64,000 bases of DNA from Acanthosepion esculentum (GCA_964036315.1 OZ038510.1:85718073-85782072), one strand, 5' to 3'; positions 13,163 to 29,050 are shown, counted from the stretch's first letter. Made by a program: numbers and translations. Notes: generated from the sequence alone by a model not told the origin.

Positions 13163-16100
13163 AAATCTATGCATGTTGTCATCTAATGGATTAGAAGAGG
13201 ATGTCTCTATTGATGTGGCCTTCTAATGGATTAGAAGAGGAAGTCTCTATTGATGTGGTCATCTAATGGATGAGAAGAGGAAGTCTATATATGTGATCAT
13301 CTAATGGATTAGAAGAGGATGTCTCTATTGATGTGGCCATCTAATGGATTAGAAGAGGCAGTCTCTATTGATGTGGTCATCTAATGGATTAGAAGAGGAA
13401 GTCTCTATTGATGTGGCCATCTAATGGATTAGAAGAGGATGTCTCTATTGATGTGGTCATCTAATGGATGAGAAGAGGAATTCTATTGATGTGGTCATCT
13501 AATGGATTAGAAGAGGAAGTCTCTATTGATGTGGTCATCTAATGGATTAGAAGAGGAAGTCTCTATTGATGTGGCCATCTAATTGATTAGAAGAGGAAGT
13601 CTCTATTGATGTGGTCATCTAATGGATGAGAAAAGGAAGTCTATTGATGTGGTCATCTAATGGATTAGAAGCGGAAGTCTCTATTGATGTGGTCATCTAA
13701 TGGATGAGAAGAGGATGTATATTGATGTGGCCATCTAATGGATGAGAAGAGGAAGTCTATTGTTGTGGTCATCTAATGTATTAGAAGTGAAAGTCTCTAT
13801 TGATGTGGTCATCTAATGGATTAGAAGAGGATGTCTATTGATGTGGTCATATAATGGATTAGAATAGGAAGTCTCTATTGATGTGGCCATCTAATGGATT
13901 AGAAGAGGAAGTCTCCATTGATGTGTTCATCTAATGGATGAGAATAGGAAGTCTATTGATGTGGTCATCTAATGGATTAGAAGAGGAAGTCTCTATTGAT
14001 GTGGTCATCTAATGGATGAGAACAGGAAGTCTATTGATGTGGTCATCTAATGGATTAGAAGTGGAAGACTCTATTGATGTGGCCATCTAATGGATAAGAA
14101 GAGGAAATCTATTGATGTGGTCATCTAAAGGATTAGAAGAGGAAGTCTCTATTGATGTGGCCATCTAATGGATGAGAACATGAAGTCTATTGATGTGGTC
14201 ATCTAATGGATTAGAAGAGGAAGTCTCTATTGATGTGGTCATCTAATGGATGAGAAGAGGATGTCTATTGATGTGGCCATCTAATGTATTAGAAGTGGAA
14301 GTCACTATTGATGTGGTCATCTAATGGATGAGAAGAGGAAGTCTATATATGTGATCATCTAATGGATTAGAAGAGGAAGTCACTATTGATGTGGTCATCT
14401 AATGGATTAGAAGAGGATGTCCCTATTGATATGGTCATCTAATGGATTAGAAGAGGAAGTCTCTATTGATGTGGTCATCTAATGGATTAGAAGAGGATGT
14501 CTCTATTGATATGGTCATCTAATGGATTAGAAGATGAAAGTCTCTATTGATGTGGTCATCTAATGGATGAGAAGAGGAAGTCTCTATTGATGTGGTCATC
14601 TAATGGATTAGAAGAGGAAGTCTCTATGGATGTGGCCATCTAATAGATTAGAAGAGGAAGTCTCTATTGATGTGGTCATCTAATGGATGAGAAGAGGAAG
14701 TCTATTGATGTGGTCATCTAATGGATTAGAAGAGGAAGTCTCTATTGATGTGGTCATCTAATGGATGAGAAAAGGATGTCTATTGATGTGGCCATCTAAT
14801 CGATGAGAAGAGGAAGTCTATTGTTGTGGTCATCTAATGTATTAGAAGTGGAAGTCTCTATTGATGTGGTCATCTAATGGATGAAAAGAAGAAGTCTATT
14901 GATGTGGTCATCTAATGGATTAGAAGAGGAAGTCTCTATTGATGTGGCCATCTAATGGATTAGAAGAGGAAGTCTATTGATGTGGTCATCTAATGGATTA
15001 GAAGAGGAAGTCTCTATTGATGTGGCCATCTAATGGATAAGAAGAAGAAGTCTATTGATGTGGTCATCTAAAGGATTAGAAGAGGAAGTCTCTATTGATG
15101 TGGCCATCTAATGGATGAAAACAGGAAGTCTATTGATGTGGTCATATAATGGATTAGAAGAGGAAGTCTCTATTGATGTGGTCATCTAATGGATGAGAAG
15201 AGGATGTCTATTGATGTGGCATCTAATGGATGAGAAGAGGAAGTCTATTGTTGTGGTCATCTAATTGATTAGAAGAGGAAGTCTCTATTGATGTGGCCAT
15301 CTAATGGATTAGAAGAGGAAGTCTCTATTGATGTGGTCATCTAATGGATTAGAAGAGGAAGTCTATTGATGTGCTCATCTAATGGATTAGAAGAGGAAGA
15401 CTATTGGTGTGCTCATCTAATGGATTAGAAGAGGAAGTCTCTATTCATGTGGTCATCTAATGGATTAAAAGAGGAAGTCTCTATTTATGTGGCCATCTAA
15501 TGGATTAGAAGAGTAAGTCTCTATTGATGTGGTCAGCTAATGGATGAGAAGAGGAAGTCTATTGATGTGGTCATCTAATGGATTAGAAGAGGAAGTCTCT
15601 ATTGATGTGGTCATCTAATGGATTAGCAGAGGTAGTCTCTATTGATGTGGTCATCTAATGGAGTAGAAGAGGAAGTCTCTATTGATGTGGTCATCTAATG
15701 GATGAGAAGAGGAAGTCTATTGATGTGGTCATCTAATGGATTAGAAGAGGAAGTCTCTATTTATGTGGCCATCTAATGGATTAGAAGAGGAAGTCTATTG
15801 ATGTGGTCATCTAATGGATGAGAAGAGGAAATCTATGCATGTTGTCATCTAATGGATTAGAAGAGGATGTCTCTATTGATGTGGCCATCTAATGGATTAG
15901 AAGAGGAAGTCTCTATTGATGTGGTCATCTAATGGATGAGAAGAGGAAGTCTATATATGTGATCATCTAATGGATTAGAAGAGGATGTCTCTATTGATGT
16001 GGCCATCTAATGGATTAGAAGAGGCAGTCTCTATTGATGTGGTCATCTAATGGATTAGAAGAGGAATTCTCTATTGATGTGGCCATCTAATGGATTAGAA

Positions 16101-19100
16101 GAGGATGTCTCTATTGATGTGGTCATCTAATGGATGAGAAGAGGAATTCTATTGATGTGGTCATCTAATGGATTAGAAGAGGAAGTCTCTATTGATGTGG
16201 TCATCTAATGGATTAGAAGAGGAAGTCTCTATTGATGTGGCCATCTAATGGATGAGAACATGAAGTCTATTGATGTGGTCATCTAATGGATTAGAAGAGG
16301 AAGTCTCTATTGATGTGGTCATCTAATGGATGAGAAGAGGATGTCTATTGATGTGGCCATCTAATGTATTAGAAGTGGAAGTCACTATTGATGTGGTCAT
16401 CTAATGGATGAGAAGAGGAAGTCTATATATGTGATCATCTAATGGATTAGAAGAGGAAGTCACTATTGATGTGGTCATCTAATGGATTAGAAGAGGATGT
16501 CCCTATTGATATGGTCATCTAATGGATTAGAAGAGGAAGTCTCTATTGATGTGGTCATCTAATGGATTAGAAGAGGATGTCTCTATTGATATGGTCATCT
16601 AATGGATTAGAAGATGAAAGTCTCTATTGATGTGGTCATCTAATGGATGAGAAGAGGAAGTCTCTATTGATGTGGTCATCTAATGGATTAGAAGAGGAAG
16701 TCTCTATTGATGTGGTCATCTAATGGATGAGAAGAGGAAGTCTATTGATGTGGTCATCTAATGGATTAGAAGAGGAAGTCTCTATTGATGTGGTCATCTA
16801 ATGGATGAGAAAAGGATGTCTATTGATGTGGCCATCTAATCGATGAGAAGAGGAAGTCTATTGTTGTGGTCATCTAATGTATTAGAAGTGTAAGTCTCTA
16901 TTGATGTGGTCATCTAATGGATGAAAAGAAGAAGTCTATTGATGTGGTCATCTAATGGATTAGAAGAGGAAGTCTCTATTGATGTGGCCATCTAATGGAT
17001 TAGAAGAGGAAGTCTATTGATGTGGTCATCTAATGGATTAGAAGAGGAAGTCTCTATTGATGTGGCCATCTAATGGATAAGAAGAAGAAGTCTATTGATG
17101 TGGTCATCTAAAGGATTAGAAGAGGAAGTCTCTATTGATGTGGCCATCTAATGGATGAGAACAGGAAGTCTATTGATGTGGTCATATAATGGATTAGAAG
17201 AGGAAGTCTCTATTGATGTGGTCATCTAATGGATGAGAAGAGGATGTCTATTGATGTGGCATCTAATGGATGAGAAGAGGAAGTCTATTGTTGTGGTCAT
17301 CTAATTGATTAGAAGAGGAAGTCTCTATTGATGTGGCCATCTAATGGATTAGAAGATGAAGTCTCTATTGATGTGGTCATCTAATGGATTAGAAGAGGAA
17401 GTCTATTGATGTGCTCATCTAATGGATTAGAAGAGGAAGACTATTGGTGTGCTCATCTAATGGATTAGAAGAGGAAGTCTCTATTCATGTGGTCATCTAA
17501 TGGATTAAAAGAGGAAGTCTCTATTTATGTGGCCATCTAATGGATTAGAAGAGTAAGTCTCTATTGATGTGGTCAGCTAATGGATGAGAAGAGGAAGTCT
17601 ATTGATGTGGTCATCTAATGGATTAGAAGAGGAAGTCTCTATTGATGTGGTCATCTAATGGATTAGCAGAGGTAGTCTTTATTGATGTGGTCATCTAATG
17701 GAGTAGAAGAGGAAGTCTCTATTGATGTGGTCATCTAATGGATGAGAAGAGGAAGTCTATTGATGTGGTCATCTAATGGATTAGAAGAGGAAGTCTCTAT
17801 TGATGTGGCCATCTAATGGATTAGAAAAGGAAGTCTATTGATGTGGTCATCTAATGGATGAGAAGAGGAAATCTATGCATGTTGTCATCTAATGGATTAG
17901 AAGAGGATGTCTCTATTGATGTGGCCATCTAATGGATTAGAAGAGGAAGTCTCTATTGATGTGGTCATCTAATGGATGAGAAGAGGAAGTCTATATATGT
18001 GATCATCTAATGGATTAGAAGAGGAAGTCTCTATTGATGTGGTCATCTGATGGATGAGAAGAGGAAGTCTATTGTTGTGGTCATCTAATGGATTAGAAGA
18101 GGAAGTCTCTATTGATGTGGTCATCTAATGGATGAGAAGAGGATGTCTATTGATGTGGCATCTAATGGATGAGAAGAGGAAGTCTATTGTTGTGGTCATC
18201 TAATGTATTAGAAGTGGAAGTCTCTATTGATGTGGTTATCTAATGGATGAGAAGAGGAAGTCTATTGGTGTGGTCATCTAATTGATTAGAAGAGGAAGTC
18301 TCTATTGATGTGGCCATCTAATGGATTAGAAGAGGAAGTCTCTATTGATGTGGTCATCTAATGGATTAGAAGAGGAAGTCTATTGATGTGCTCATCTAAT
18401 GGATTAGAAGAGGAAGTCTATTGGTGTGCTCATCTAATGGATTAGAAGAGGAAGTCTCTATTCATGTGGTCATCTAATGGATTAAAAGAGGAAGTCTCTA
18501 TTTATGTGGCCATCTAATGGATTAGAAGAGTAAGTCTCTATTGATGTGGTCAGCTAATGGATGAGAAGAGGAAGTCTATTGATGTGGTCATCTAATGGAT
18601 TAGAAGAGGAAGTCTATTGATGTGCTCATCTAATGGATTAGAAGAGGAAGACTATTGGTGTGCTCATCTAATGGATTAGAAGAGGAAGTCTCTATTCATG
18701 TGGTCATCTAATGGATTAAAAGAGGAAGTCTCTATTTATGTGGCCATCTAATGGATTAGAAGAGTAAGTCTCTATTGATGTGGTCAGCTAATGGATGAGA
18801 AGAGGAAGTCTATTGATGTGGTCATCTAATGGATTAGAAGAGGAAGTCTCTATTGATGTGTTCATCTAATGGATTAGCAGAGGTAGTCTCTATTGATGTG
18901 GTCATCTAATGGAGTAGAAGAGGAAGTCTCTATTGATGTGGTCATCTAATGGATGAGAAGAGGAAGTCTATTGATGTGGTCATCTAATGGATTAGAAGAG
19001 GAAGTCTCTATTGATGTGGCCATCTAATGGATTAGAAGAGGAAGTCTATTGATGTGGTCATCTAATGGATGAGAAGAGGAAATCTATGCATGTTGTCATC

Positions 19101-21400
19101 TAATGGATTAGAAGAGGATGTCTCTATTGATGTGGCCATCTAATGGATTAGAAGAGGAAGTCTCTATTGATGTGGTCATCTAATGGATGAGAAGAGGAAG
19201 TCTATATATGTGATCATCTAATGGATTAGAAGAGGATGTCTCTATTGATGTGGCCATCTAATGGATTAGAAGAGGCAGTCTCTATTGATGTGGTCATCTA
19301 ATGGATTAGAAGAGGAATTCTCTATTGATGTGGCCATCTAATGGATTAGAAGAGGATGTCTCTATTGATGTGGTCATCTAATGGATGAGAAGAGGAATTC
19401 TATTGATGTGGTCATCTAATGGATTAGAAGAGGAAGTCTCTATTGATGTGGTCATCTAATGGATTAGAAGAGGAAGTCTCTATTGATGTGGCCATCTAAT
19501 GGATGAGAACATGAAGTCTATTGATGTGGTCATCTAATGGATTAGAAGAGGAAGTCTCTATTGATGTGGTCATCTAATGGATGAGAAGAGGATGTCTATT
19601 GATGTGGCCATCTAATGTATTAGAAGTGGAAGTCACTATTGATGTGGTCATCTAATGGATGAGAAGAGGAAGTCTATATATGTGATCATCTAATGGATTA
19701 GAAGAGGAAGTCACTCTTGATGTGGTCATCTAATGGATTAGAAGAGGATGTCCCTATTGATATGGTCATCTAATGGATTAGAAGAGGAAGTCTCTATTGA
19801 TGTGGTCATCTAATGGATTAGAAGAGGATGTCTCTATTGATATGGTCATCTAATGGATTAGAAGATGAAAGTCTCTATTGATGTGGTCATCTAATGGATG
19901 AGAAGAGGAAGTCTCTATTGATGTGGTCATCTAATGGATTAGAAGAGGAAGTCTCTATTGATGTGGTCATCTAATGGATGAGAAGAGGAAGTCTATTGAT
20001 GTGGTCATCTAATGGATTAGAAGAGGAAGTCTCTATTGATGTGGTCATCTAATGGATGAGAAAAGGATGTCTATTGATGTGGCCATCTAATCGATGAGAA
20101 GAGGAAGTCTATTGTTGTGGTCATCTAATGTATTAGAAGTGTAAGTCTCTATTGATGTGGTCATCTAATGGATGAAAAGAAGAAGTCTATTGATGTGGTC
20201 ATCTAATGGATTAGAAGAGGAAGTCTCTATTGATGTGGCCATCTAATGGATTAGAAGAGGAAGTCTATTGATGTGGTCATCTAATGGATTAGAAGAGGAA
20301 GTCTCTATTGATGTGGCCATCTAATGGATAAGAAGAAGAAGTCTATTGATGTGGTCATCTAAAGGATTAGAAGAGGAAGTCTCTATTGATGTGGCCATCT
20401 AATGGATGAGAACAGGAAGTCTATTGATGTGGTCATATAATGGATTAGAAGAGGAAGTCTCTATTGATGTGGTCATCTAATGGATGAGAAGAGGATGTCT
20501 ATTGATGTGGCATTAATGGATGAGAAGAGGAAGTCTATTGTTGTGGTCATCTAATTGATTAGAAGAGGAAGTCTCTATTGATGTGGCCATCTAATGGATT
20601 AGAAGATGAAGTCTCTATTGATGTGGTCATCTAATGGATTAGAAGAGGAAGTCTGTTGATGTGCTCATCTAATGGATTAGAAGAGGAAGACTATTGGTGT
20701 GCTCATCTAATGGATTAGAAGAGGAAGTCTCTATTCATGTGGTCATCTAATGGATTAAAAGAGGAAGTCTCTATTTATGTGGCCATCTAATGGATTAGAA
20801 GAGTAAGTCTCTATTGATGTGGTCAGCTAATGGATGAGAAGAGGAAGTCTATTGATGTGGTCATCTAATGGATTAGAAGAGGAAGTCTCTATTGATGTGG
20901 TCATCTAATGGATTAGCAGAGGTAGTCTTTATTGATGTGGTCATCTAATGGAGTAGAAGAAGAAGTCTCTATTGATGTGGTCATCTAATGGATGAGAAGA
21001 GGAAGTCTATTGATGTGGTCATCTAATGGATTAGAAGAGGAAGTCTCTATTGATGTGGCCATCTAATGGATTAGAAAAGGAAGTCTATTGATGTGGTCAT
21101 CTAATGGATGAGAAGAGGAAATCTATGCATGTTGTCATCTAATGGATTAGAAGAGGATGTCTCTATTGATGTGGCCATCTAATGGATTAGAAGAGGAAGC
21201 CTCTATTGATGTGGTCATCTAATGGATGAGAAGAGGATGTCTATATATGTGATCATCTAATGGATTAGAAGAGGAAGTCTCTATTGATGTGGTCATCTGA
21301 TGGATGAGAAGAGGAAGTCTATTGTTGTGGTCATCTAATGGATTAGAAGAGGAAGTCTCTATTGATGTGGTCATCTAATGGATGAGAAGAGGATGTCTAT
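13163..21400 (+). repeat. Nested 2040/1211/3250-bp higher-order duplications
   Basis: Cassette cores at 15829, 17869, 19080 and 21119 are spaced 2040, 1211 and 2039 bp, and the segment around 17.0-18.0 kb recurs 3250 bp later at 20.3-21.2 kb with nearly every private variant retained. The rare CCCTATTGATATGG monomer is at 12576, 14421, 16501 and 19752. A short local duplication of about 230 bp at 18380-18830 repeats the GTGCTCATC/GACTATTGGTG pair. The pattern implies recent block duplication by unequal exchange or replication slippage. Confidence 0.85.
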
Positions 21401-24400
21401 TGATGTGGCATCTAATGGATGAGAAGAGGAAGTCTATTGTTGTGGTCATCTAATGTATTAGAAGTGGAAGTCTCTATTGATGTGGTTATCTAATGGATGA
21501 GAAGAGGAAGTCTATTGGTGTGGTCATCTAATTGATTAGAAGAGGAAGTCTCTATTGATGTGGCCATCTAATGGATTAGAAGAGGAAGTCTCTATTGATG
21601 TGGTCATCTAATGGATTAGAAGAGGAAGTCTATTGATGTGCTCATCTAATGGATTAGAAGAGGAAGTCTATTGGTGTGCTCATCTAATGGATTAGAAGAG
21701 GAAGTCTCTATTCATGTGGTCATCTAATGGATTAAAAGAGGAAGTCTCTATTTATGTGGCCATCTAATGGATTAGAAGAGTAAGTCTCTATTGATGTGGT
21801 CAGCTAATGGATGAGAAGAGGAAGTCTATTGATGTGGTCATCTAATGGATTAGAAGAGGAAGTCTCTATTGATGTGGTCATCTAATGGATTAGCAGAGGT
21901 AGTTTCTATTGATGTGGTCATCTAATGGAGTAGAAGAGGAAGTCTCTATTGATGTGGTCATCTAATGGATGAGAAGAGGAAGTCTATTGATGTGGTCATC
22001 TAATGGATTAGAAGAAGAAGTCTCTATTGATGTGGTCATCTAATGGATGAGAAAAGGAAGTCTCTATTGATGTGGCAATCTAATGGATGAGAAGAGGAAG
22101 TCTATTGATGTGGTCATCTAATGGATTAGAAGAGGAAGTCTCTATTGATGTGGCCATCTAATGGATGAGAAGAGGAAGTCTATTGATGTGGTCATCTAAA
22201 GGATTAGAAGAGGAAGTCTCTATTGATGTGGCCATCTAATGGATTAGAAGAGGAGGTCTCTATTGATGTGGTCATCTAATGGATGAGAAGAGGTATTCTA
22301 TTGATGTGGTCATCTAATAGATTAGAAGAGGAAGTCTCTATTGATGTGGTCATCTAATTGATGAGAAGAGGAAGTCTATTGATGTGGTCATCTAATGGAT
22401 TAGAAGAGGACGTCTCTATTGATGTGGTCATCTAATGGATGAGAAGAGGAAGTCTATTGATGTGGTCATCTAATGGATTAGAAGAAGAAGTCTCTATTGT
22501 TGTGGTCATCTAATGTATTAGAAGAGGAAGTCTCTATTGATGTGGTCATCTGATGGATGAGAAGAGGAAGTCTATTGTTGTGGTCATCTAATGTATTAGA
22601 AGAGGAAGTCTCTATTGATGTGGTGATCTAATGCATGAGAAGAGGAAGTCTATTGATGTGGTCATCTAATGGATTAGAAGAGGAAGTCTTTATTGATGTG
22701 GCCATCTAATGGATTAGAAGAGGAAGTCTATTGATGTGCTCATCTAATTGATGAGAAGAGGAAGTCTATTGATGTGGTCATCTAAAGGATTAGAAGAGGA
22801 AGTCTCTATTGATGTGGTCATCTAATGGATTAAAAGAGGAAGTCTCTATTTATGTAGCCATCTAATGGATTAGATGAGGAAGTCTCTATTGATGTGGTCA
22901 TCTAATGGATGAGAAGAGGAAGTCTATTGATGTGGTCATCTAATGGATTAGAAGAGGAAGTCTCTATTGATGTGGTCATCTAATGGATTAGAAGAGGAAG
23001 TCTCTATGGATGTGGCCATCTAATAGATTAGAAGAGGAAGTCTCTATTGATATGGTCATCTAATGGATGAGAAGAGGAAGTCTATTGATGTGGTCATCTA
23101 ATGGATTAGAAGAGGAAGTCTCTATTGATGTGGTCATCTAATGGATGAGAAAAGGATGTCTATTGATGTGGCCATCTAATCGATGAGAAGAGGAAGTCTA
23201 TTGTTGTGGTCATCTAATGTATTAGAAGTGGAAGTCTCTATTGATGTGGTCATCTAATGGATGAAAGAGGAAGTCTATTGATGTGGTCATCTAATGGATT
23301 AGAAGAGGAAGTCTCTATTGATGTGGCCATCTAATGGATTAGAAGAGGAAGTCTATTGATGTGGTCATCTAATGGATTAGAAGAGGAAGTCTCTATTGAT
23401 GTGGTCATCTAATGGATGAGAAAAGGAAGTCTCTATTGATGTGGCCATCTAATGGATAAGAAGAAGAAGTCTATTGATGTGGTCATCTAATGGATTAGAA
23501 GAGGAAGTCTCTATTGATGTGGCCATCTAATGGATGCGAAGAGGAAGTCTATTGATGTGGTCATGTAATGGATTAGAAGAGGAAGTCTCTATTCATGTGG
23601 TCATCTAATGGATTAGAAGAGGATGTCTCTATTGATGTGGTCATCTAATGGATTAGAAGAGGTAGTCTCTATTGATGTGGCCAACTAATGGATTAGAAAA
23701 TGAAGTCTCTATTGATGTGGACATCTAATGGATGAGAAGAGGAAGTCTCTATTGATGTGGCCATCTAATGGATTAGAAGAGGAAGTCTCTATTGATGTGG
23801 TCATCTAATGGATGAGAAGAGGAAATCTATGCATGTTGTCATCTAATGGATTAGAAGAGGATGTCTCTATTGATGTGGCCATCTAATGCATTAGAAGAGG
23901 AAGTCTCTATTGATGTGGTCATCTAATGGATGAGAAGAGGAAGTCTATATATGTGATCATCTAATGGATTAGAAAGGAATCACTATTGATGTGGTCATCT
24001 AATGGATTAGAAGAGGATGTCTCTATTGATATGGTCATCTAATGGATTAGAAGAGGAAGTCTCTATTGATGTGGTCATCTAATGGATGAGAAGAAGAATT
24101 CTATTGATGTGGTCATCTAATGGATGAGAAGAGGAATTCTATTGATGTGGTCATCTAAGGGATTAGAAGAGGAAGTCTCTATTGATGTGGTCATCTAATG
24201 GATTAGAAGAGGAAGTCTCTATTGATGTGGTCATCTAATGGATGAGAAGAGGAAGTCTATTGGTGTGGCCATCTGATGGATGAGAATAGGAAGTCTCTAT
24301 TGATGTGGCCATCTAATGTATTAGAAGAGGAAGTCTCTGTTGATGTGGTCATCTAAAGGATTAGAAGAGGAAGTCTCTATTGATGTGGCCATCTAATGGA

Positions 24401-27400
24401 TTAGAAGAGGAGGTCTCTATTGATGTGGTCATCTGATGGATGAGAAGAGGTATTCTATTGATGTGGTCATCTAATGGATTAGAAGAGGAAGTCTCTATTG
24501 ATGTAGTCATCTAATGGATTAGAAGAGGAAGTCTCTATTGATGTGGACATCTAATAGATTAGAAGAGGAAGTCTCTATTGATGTGGTCATCTAATTGATG
24601 AGAAGAGGATGTCTATTGATGTGGTCATCTAATGGATTAGAAGAGGAAGTCTCTATTGATGTGGTCATCTAATGGATGAGAAGAGGAAGTCTATTGATGT
24701 GGCCATCTGATAGATGAGAAGAGGAAGTCTATTGTTGTGGTCATCTAATGTATTAGAAGAGGAAGTCTCTATTGATGTGTTCATCTAATGCATGAGAAGA
24801 GGAAGTCTATTGATGTGGTCATCTAATGGATTAGAAGAGGAAGTCTTTATTGATGTGGCCATCTAATGGATTAGAAGAGGAAGTCTATTGATGTGCTCAT
24901 CTAATGGATGAGAAGAGGAAGTCTATTGTTGTGGTCATCTAATGGATTAGAAGAGGAAGTCTCTATTGATGTGGTCATCTAATGGATGAGAAGAGGAAGT
25001 CTATTGATGTGGTCATCTAAAGGATTAGAAGAGGAAGTCTCTATTGATGTGGTCATCTAATGGATGAGAAGAGGTAGTCTATTGATGTGGTCATCTAATG
25101 GATTAGTAGAGGAAGTCACCATTGATGTGGTCATCTAATGGATTAGAAGAGGAAGTCTGTATTGATGTGGTCATCTAATAGATTAGAAGAGGAAGTCTCT
25201 ATTGATGTGGTCATCTAATGGATGAGAAGAGGAAGTCTATTGATGTGGTCATCTAATGGATTAGAAGAGGAAGTCTCTGTTGATGTTGTCATCTAATGGA
25301 TGAGAAAAGGAAATCTCTCTTGATGTGGCCATCTAATGGAGGAGAAGTGAAAGTCTATTGATGTGGTCATCTAATGGATTAGAAGAGGAAGTCTCTATTG
25401 ATGTGGCCATCTAATGGATGAGAAGAGGAAGTCTATTGATGTGGTCATGGAATGGATTAGAAGAGGAAGTCTCTATTCATGTGGTCATCTAATGGATTAG
25501 AAGAGGATGTCTCTATTGATGTGGTCATCTAATGGATTAGAAGAGGTAGTCTCTATTGATGTGGCCAACTAATGGATTAGAAAATGAAGTCTCTATTGAT
25601 GGGGTCATCTAATGGATGAGAAGAGGAAATCTTTGCATGTTGTCATCTAATGGATTAGAAGAGGATGTCTCTATTGATGTGGCCATCTAATGGATTAGAA
25701 GAGGAAGTCTCTATTGATGTGGTCATCTAATGGATGAGAAGAGGAAGTCTATATATGCGATCATCTAATGGATTAGAAAGTAATCTCTATTGATGAGGTC
25801 ATCTAATGGATTAGAAGAGGATGTCTCTATTGATATGGTCATCTAATGGATTAGAAGAGGAAGTCTCTATTGATGTGGCCATCTAATGGATTAGAAGAGG
25901 ATGTCTCTATTGATGTGGTCATCTAATGGATGAGAAGAGGAATTCTATTGATGTGGTCATCTAATGGATTAGAAGAGGAAGTCTCTATTGATGTGGTCAT
26001 CTAATGGATTAGAAGAGGAAGTCTCTATTGATGTGGCCATCTAATGGATTAGAAGAGGAAGTCTCTATTGATGTGGTCATCTAATGGATGAGAAGAGGAA
26101 GTCTATTGATGTGGTCATCTAATGGATTAGAAGAGGAAGTCTCTATTGATGTGGTCATCTAATGGATGAGAAGAGGATGTCTATTGATGTGGCCATCTAA
26201 TGGATGAGAAGAGGAAGTCTATTGTTGTGGTCATCTAATGTATTCGAAGTGGAAGTCTCTATTGATGTGGTAATCTAATGGATGAGAAGAGGAAGTCTAT
26301 GGATGTGGTCATCTAATGGATTAGAAGAGGAAGTCTCTATTGATGTGGCCATCTAATGGATTAGAAGAGGAAGTCTCTATTGATGTGGTCATCTAATGGA
26401 TGAGAAGAGGAAGTCTATTGATGTGGTCATCTAATGGATTAGAAGAGGAAGTCTCTATTGATGTGGTCATGTAATGGATGAGAAAAGGAAGTCTCTATTG
26501 ATGTGGTCATCTAATGGATGAGAAGAGGAAGTCTATTGATGTGGTCATCTAATGGATTAGAAGAGGAAGTCTCTATTGATGTGGTCATCTAATGGATGAG
26601 AAGAGGAAGTCTCTTGATGTGGTCATCTAAATGATTAGAAGAGGAAGTCTCTATTGATGTGGCCATCTAATGGATTAGAAGAGGAGGTCTCTATTGATGT
26701 GGTCATCTAATGGATGAGAAGAGGTAGTCTATTGATGTGGTCATCTAATGGATTAGTAGAGGAAGTCTCTATTGATGTGGTCATCTAATGGATTAGAAGA
26801 GGAAGTCTCTATTGATGTGGCCATCTAATAGATTAGAAGAGGAAGTCTCTATTGATGTGGTCATCTAATGGATGAGAAGAGGACGTCTATTGATGTGGTC
26901 ATCTAATGGATTATTAGAGGAAGTCACTATTGATGTGGTCATCTAATGGATTAGAAGAGGAAGTCTCTATTGATGTGGCCATCTAATAGATTAGAAGAGG
27001 AAGTCTCTATTGATGTGGTCATCTAATGGATGAGAAGAGGAAGTCTATTGATGTGGTCATCTAATGGATTAGAAGAGGAAGTCTCTGTTGATGTGGTCAT
27101 CTAATGGATGAGAAAAGGAAATCTCTCTTGATGTGGCCATCTAATGGACGAGAAGTGGAAGTCTATTGATGTGGTCATCTAATGGATTAGAAGAGGAAGT
27201 CTCTATTGATGTGGCCATCTAATGGATGAGAAGAGGAAGTCTATTGATGTGGTCATGTAATGGATTAGAAGAGGAAGTCTCTATTCATGTGGTCATCTAA
27301 TGGATTAGAAGAGGAAGTCTCTATTGATGTGGTCATCTAATGGATTAGAAGAGGTAGTCTCTATTGATGTGGCCAACTAATGGATTAGAAAATGAAGTCT

Positions 27401-29050
27401 CTATTGATGTGGTCATCTAATGGATGAGAAGAGGAAGTCTCTATTGATGTGGCCATCTAATGGATTAGAAGAGGAAGTCTCTATTGATGTGGTCATCTAA
27501 TGGATGAGAAGAGGAAATCTATGCATGTTGTCATCTAATGGATTAGAAGAGGATGTCTCTATTGATGTAGCCATCTAATGGATTAGAAGAGGAAGTCTCT
27601 ATTGATGTGGTCATCTAATGGATGAGAAGAGGAAGTCTATATATGTGATCATTTGATGGATTAGAAAGGAATCTCTATTGATGTGGTCATCTAATGGATT
27701 AGAAGAGGATGTCTCTATTGATATGGTCATCTAATGGATTAGAAGAGGAAGTCTCTATTGATGTGGCCATCTAATGGATTAGAAGAGGATGTCTCTATTG
27801 ATGTGGTCATCTAATGGATGAGAAGAGGAAGTCTATTGATGTGGTCATCTAATGGATTAGAAGAGCAAGTCTCTATTGATGTGGCCATCTAATGGATTAG
27901 AAGAGGAAGTCTCTATTGATGTTGTCATCTAATGGATGAGAAGAGGAAGTCTATTGATGTGGTCATCTAATGGATTAGAAGAGGAAGTCTCTATTGATGT
28001 GGTCATCTAATGGATGAGAAAAGGAAGTCTCTATTGATGTGGTCATCTAATGGATGAGAAGAGGAAGTCTATTGATGTGGTCATCTAATGGATTAGAAGA
28101 GGAAGTCTCTATTGATGTGGCCATCTAATGGATGAGAAGAGGAAGTCTATTGATGGGGTCATCTAAAGGATTAGAAGAGGAAGTCTGTATTGATGTGCCC
28201 ATCTAATGGATTAGAAGAGGAGGTCTCTATTGATGTGGTCATCTAATGGATGAGAAGAGGTAGTCTATTGATGTGGTCATCTAATGGATTAGTAGAGGAA
28301 GTCTCTATTGATGTGGTCATCTTATGGATTAGAAGAGGAAGTCTCTATTGATGTGGCCATCTAATAGATTAGAAGAGGAAGTCTCTATTGATGTGGTCAT
28401 CTAATGGATGAGAAGAGGACGTCTATTGATGTGGTCATCTAATGTATTATTAGAGGAAATCACTATTGATGTGATCATCTAATGGATTAGAATAGGAAGT
28501 CTCTATTGATGTGGCCATCTAATAGATTAGAAGACGAAGTCTCTATTGATGTGGTCATCTAATAAATGAGAAGAGGAAGTCTATTGATGTGGTCATCTAA
28601 TGGATTAGAAGAGGAAGTCTCTGTTGATGTGGTCATCTAATGGATGAGAAAAGGAAATCTCTCTTGATGTGGCCATCTAATGGAGGAGAAGTGGAAGTCT
28701 ATTGATGTGGTCATCTAATGGATTAGAAGAGGAAGTCTCTATTGATGTGGCCATCTAATGGATGAGAAGAGGAAGTCTATTGAAGTGGTCATGTAATGGA
28801 TTAGAAGAGGAAGTCTCTATTCATGTGGTCATCTAATGGATTAGAAGAGGAAGTCTCTATTGATGTGGTCATCTAATGGATTAGAAGAGGTAGTCTCTAT
28901 TGATGTGGCCAACTAATGGATTAGAAAATGAAGTCTCTATTGATGTGGTCATCTAGTGGATGAGAAGAGGAAGTCTCTATTGATGTGGCCATCTAATGGA
29001 TTAGAAGAGGAAGTCTCTATTGATGTGGTCATCTAATGGATGAGAAGAGG

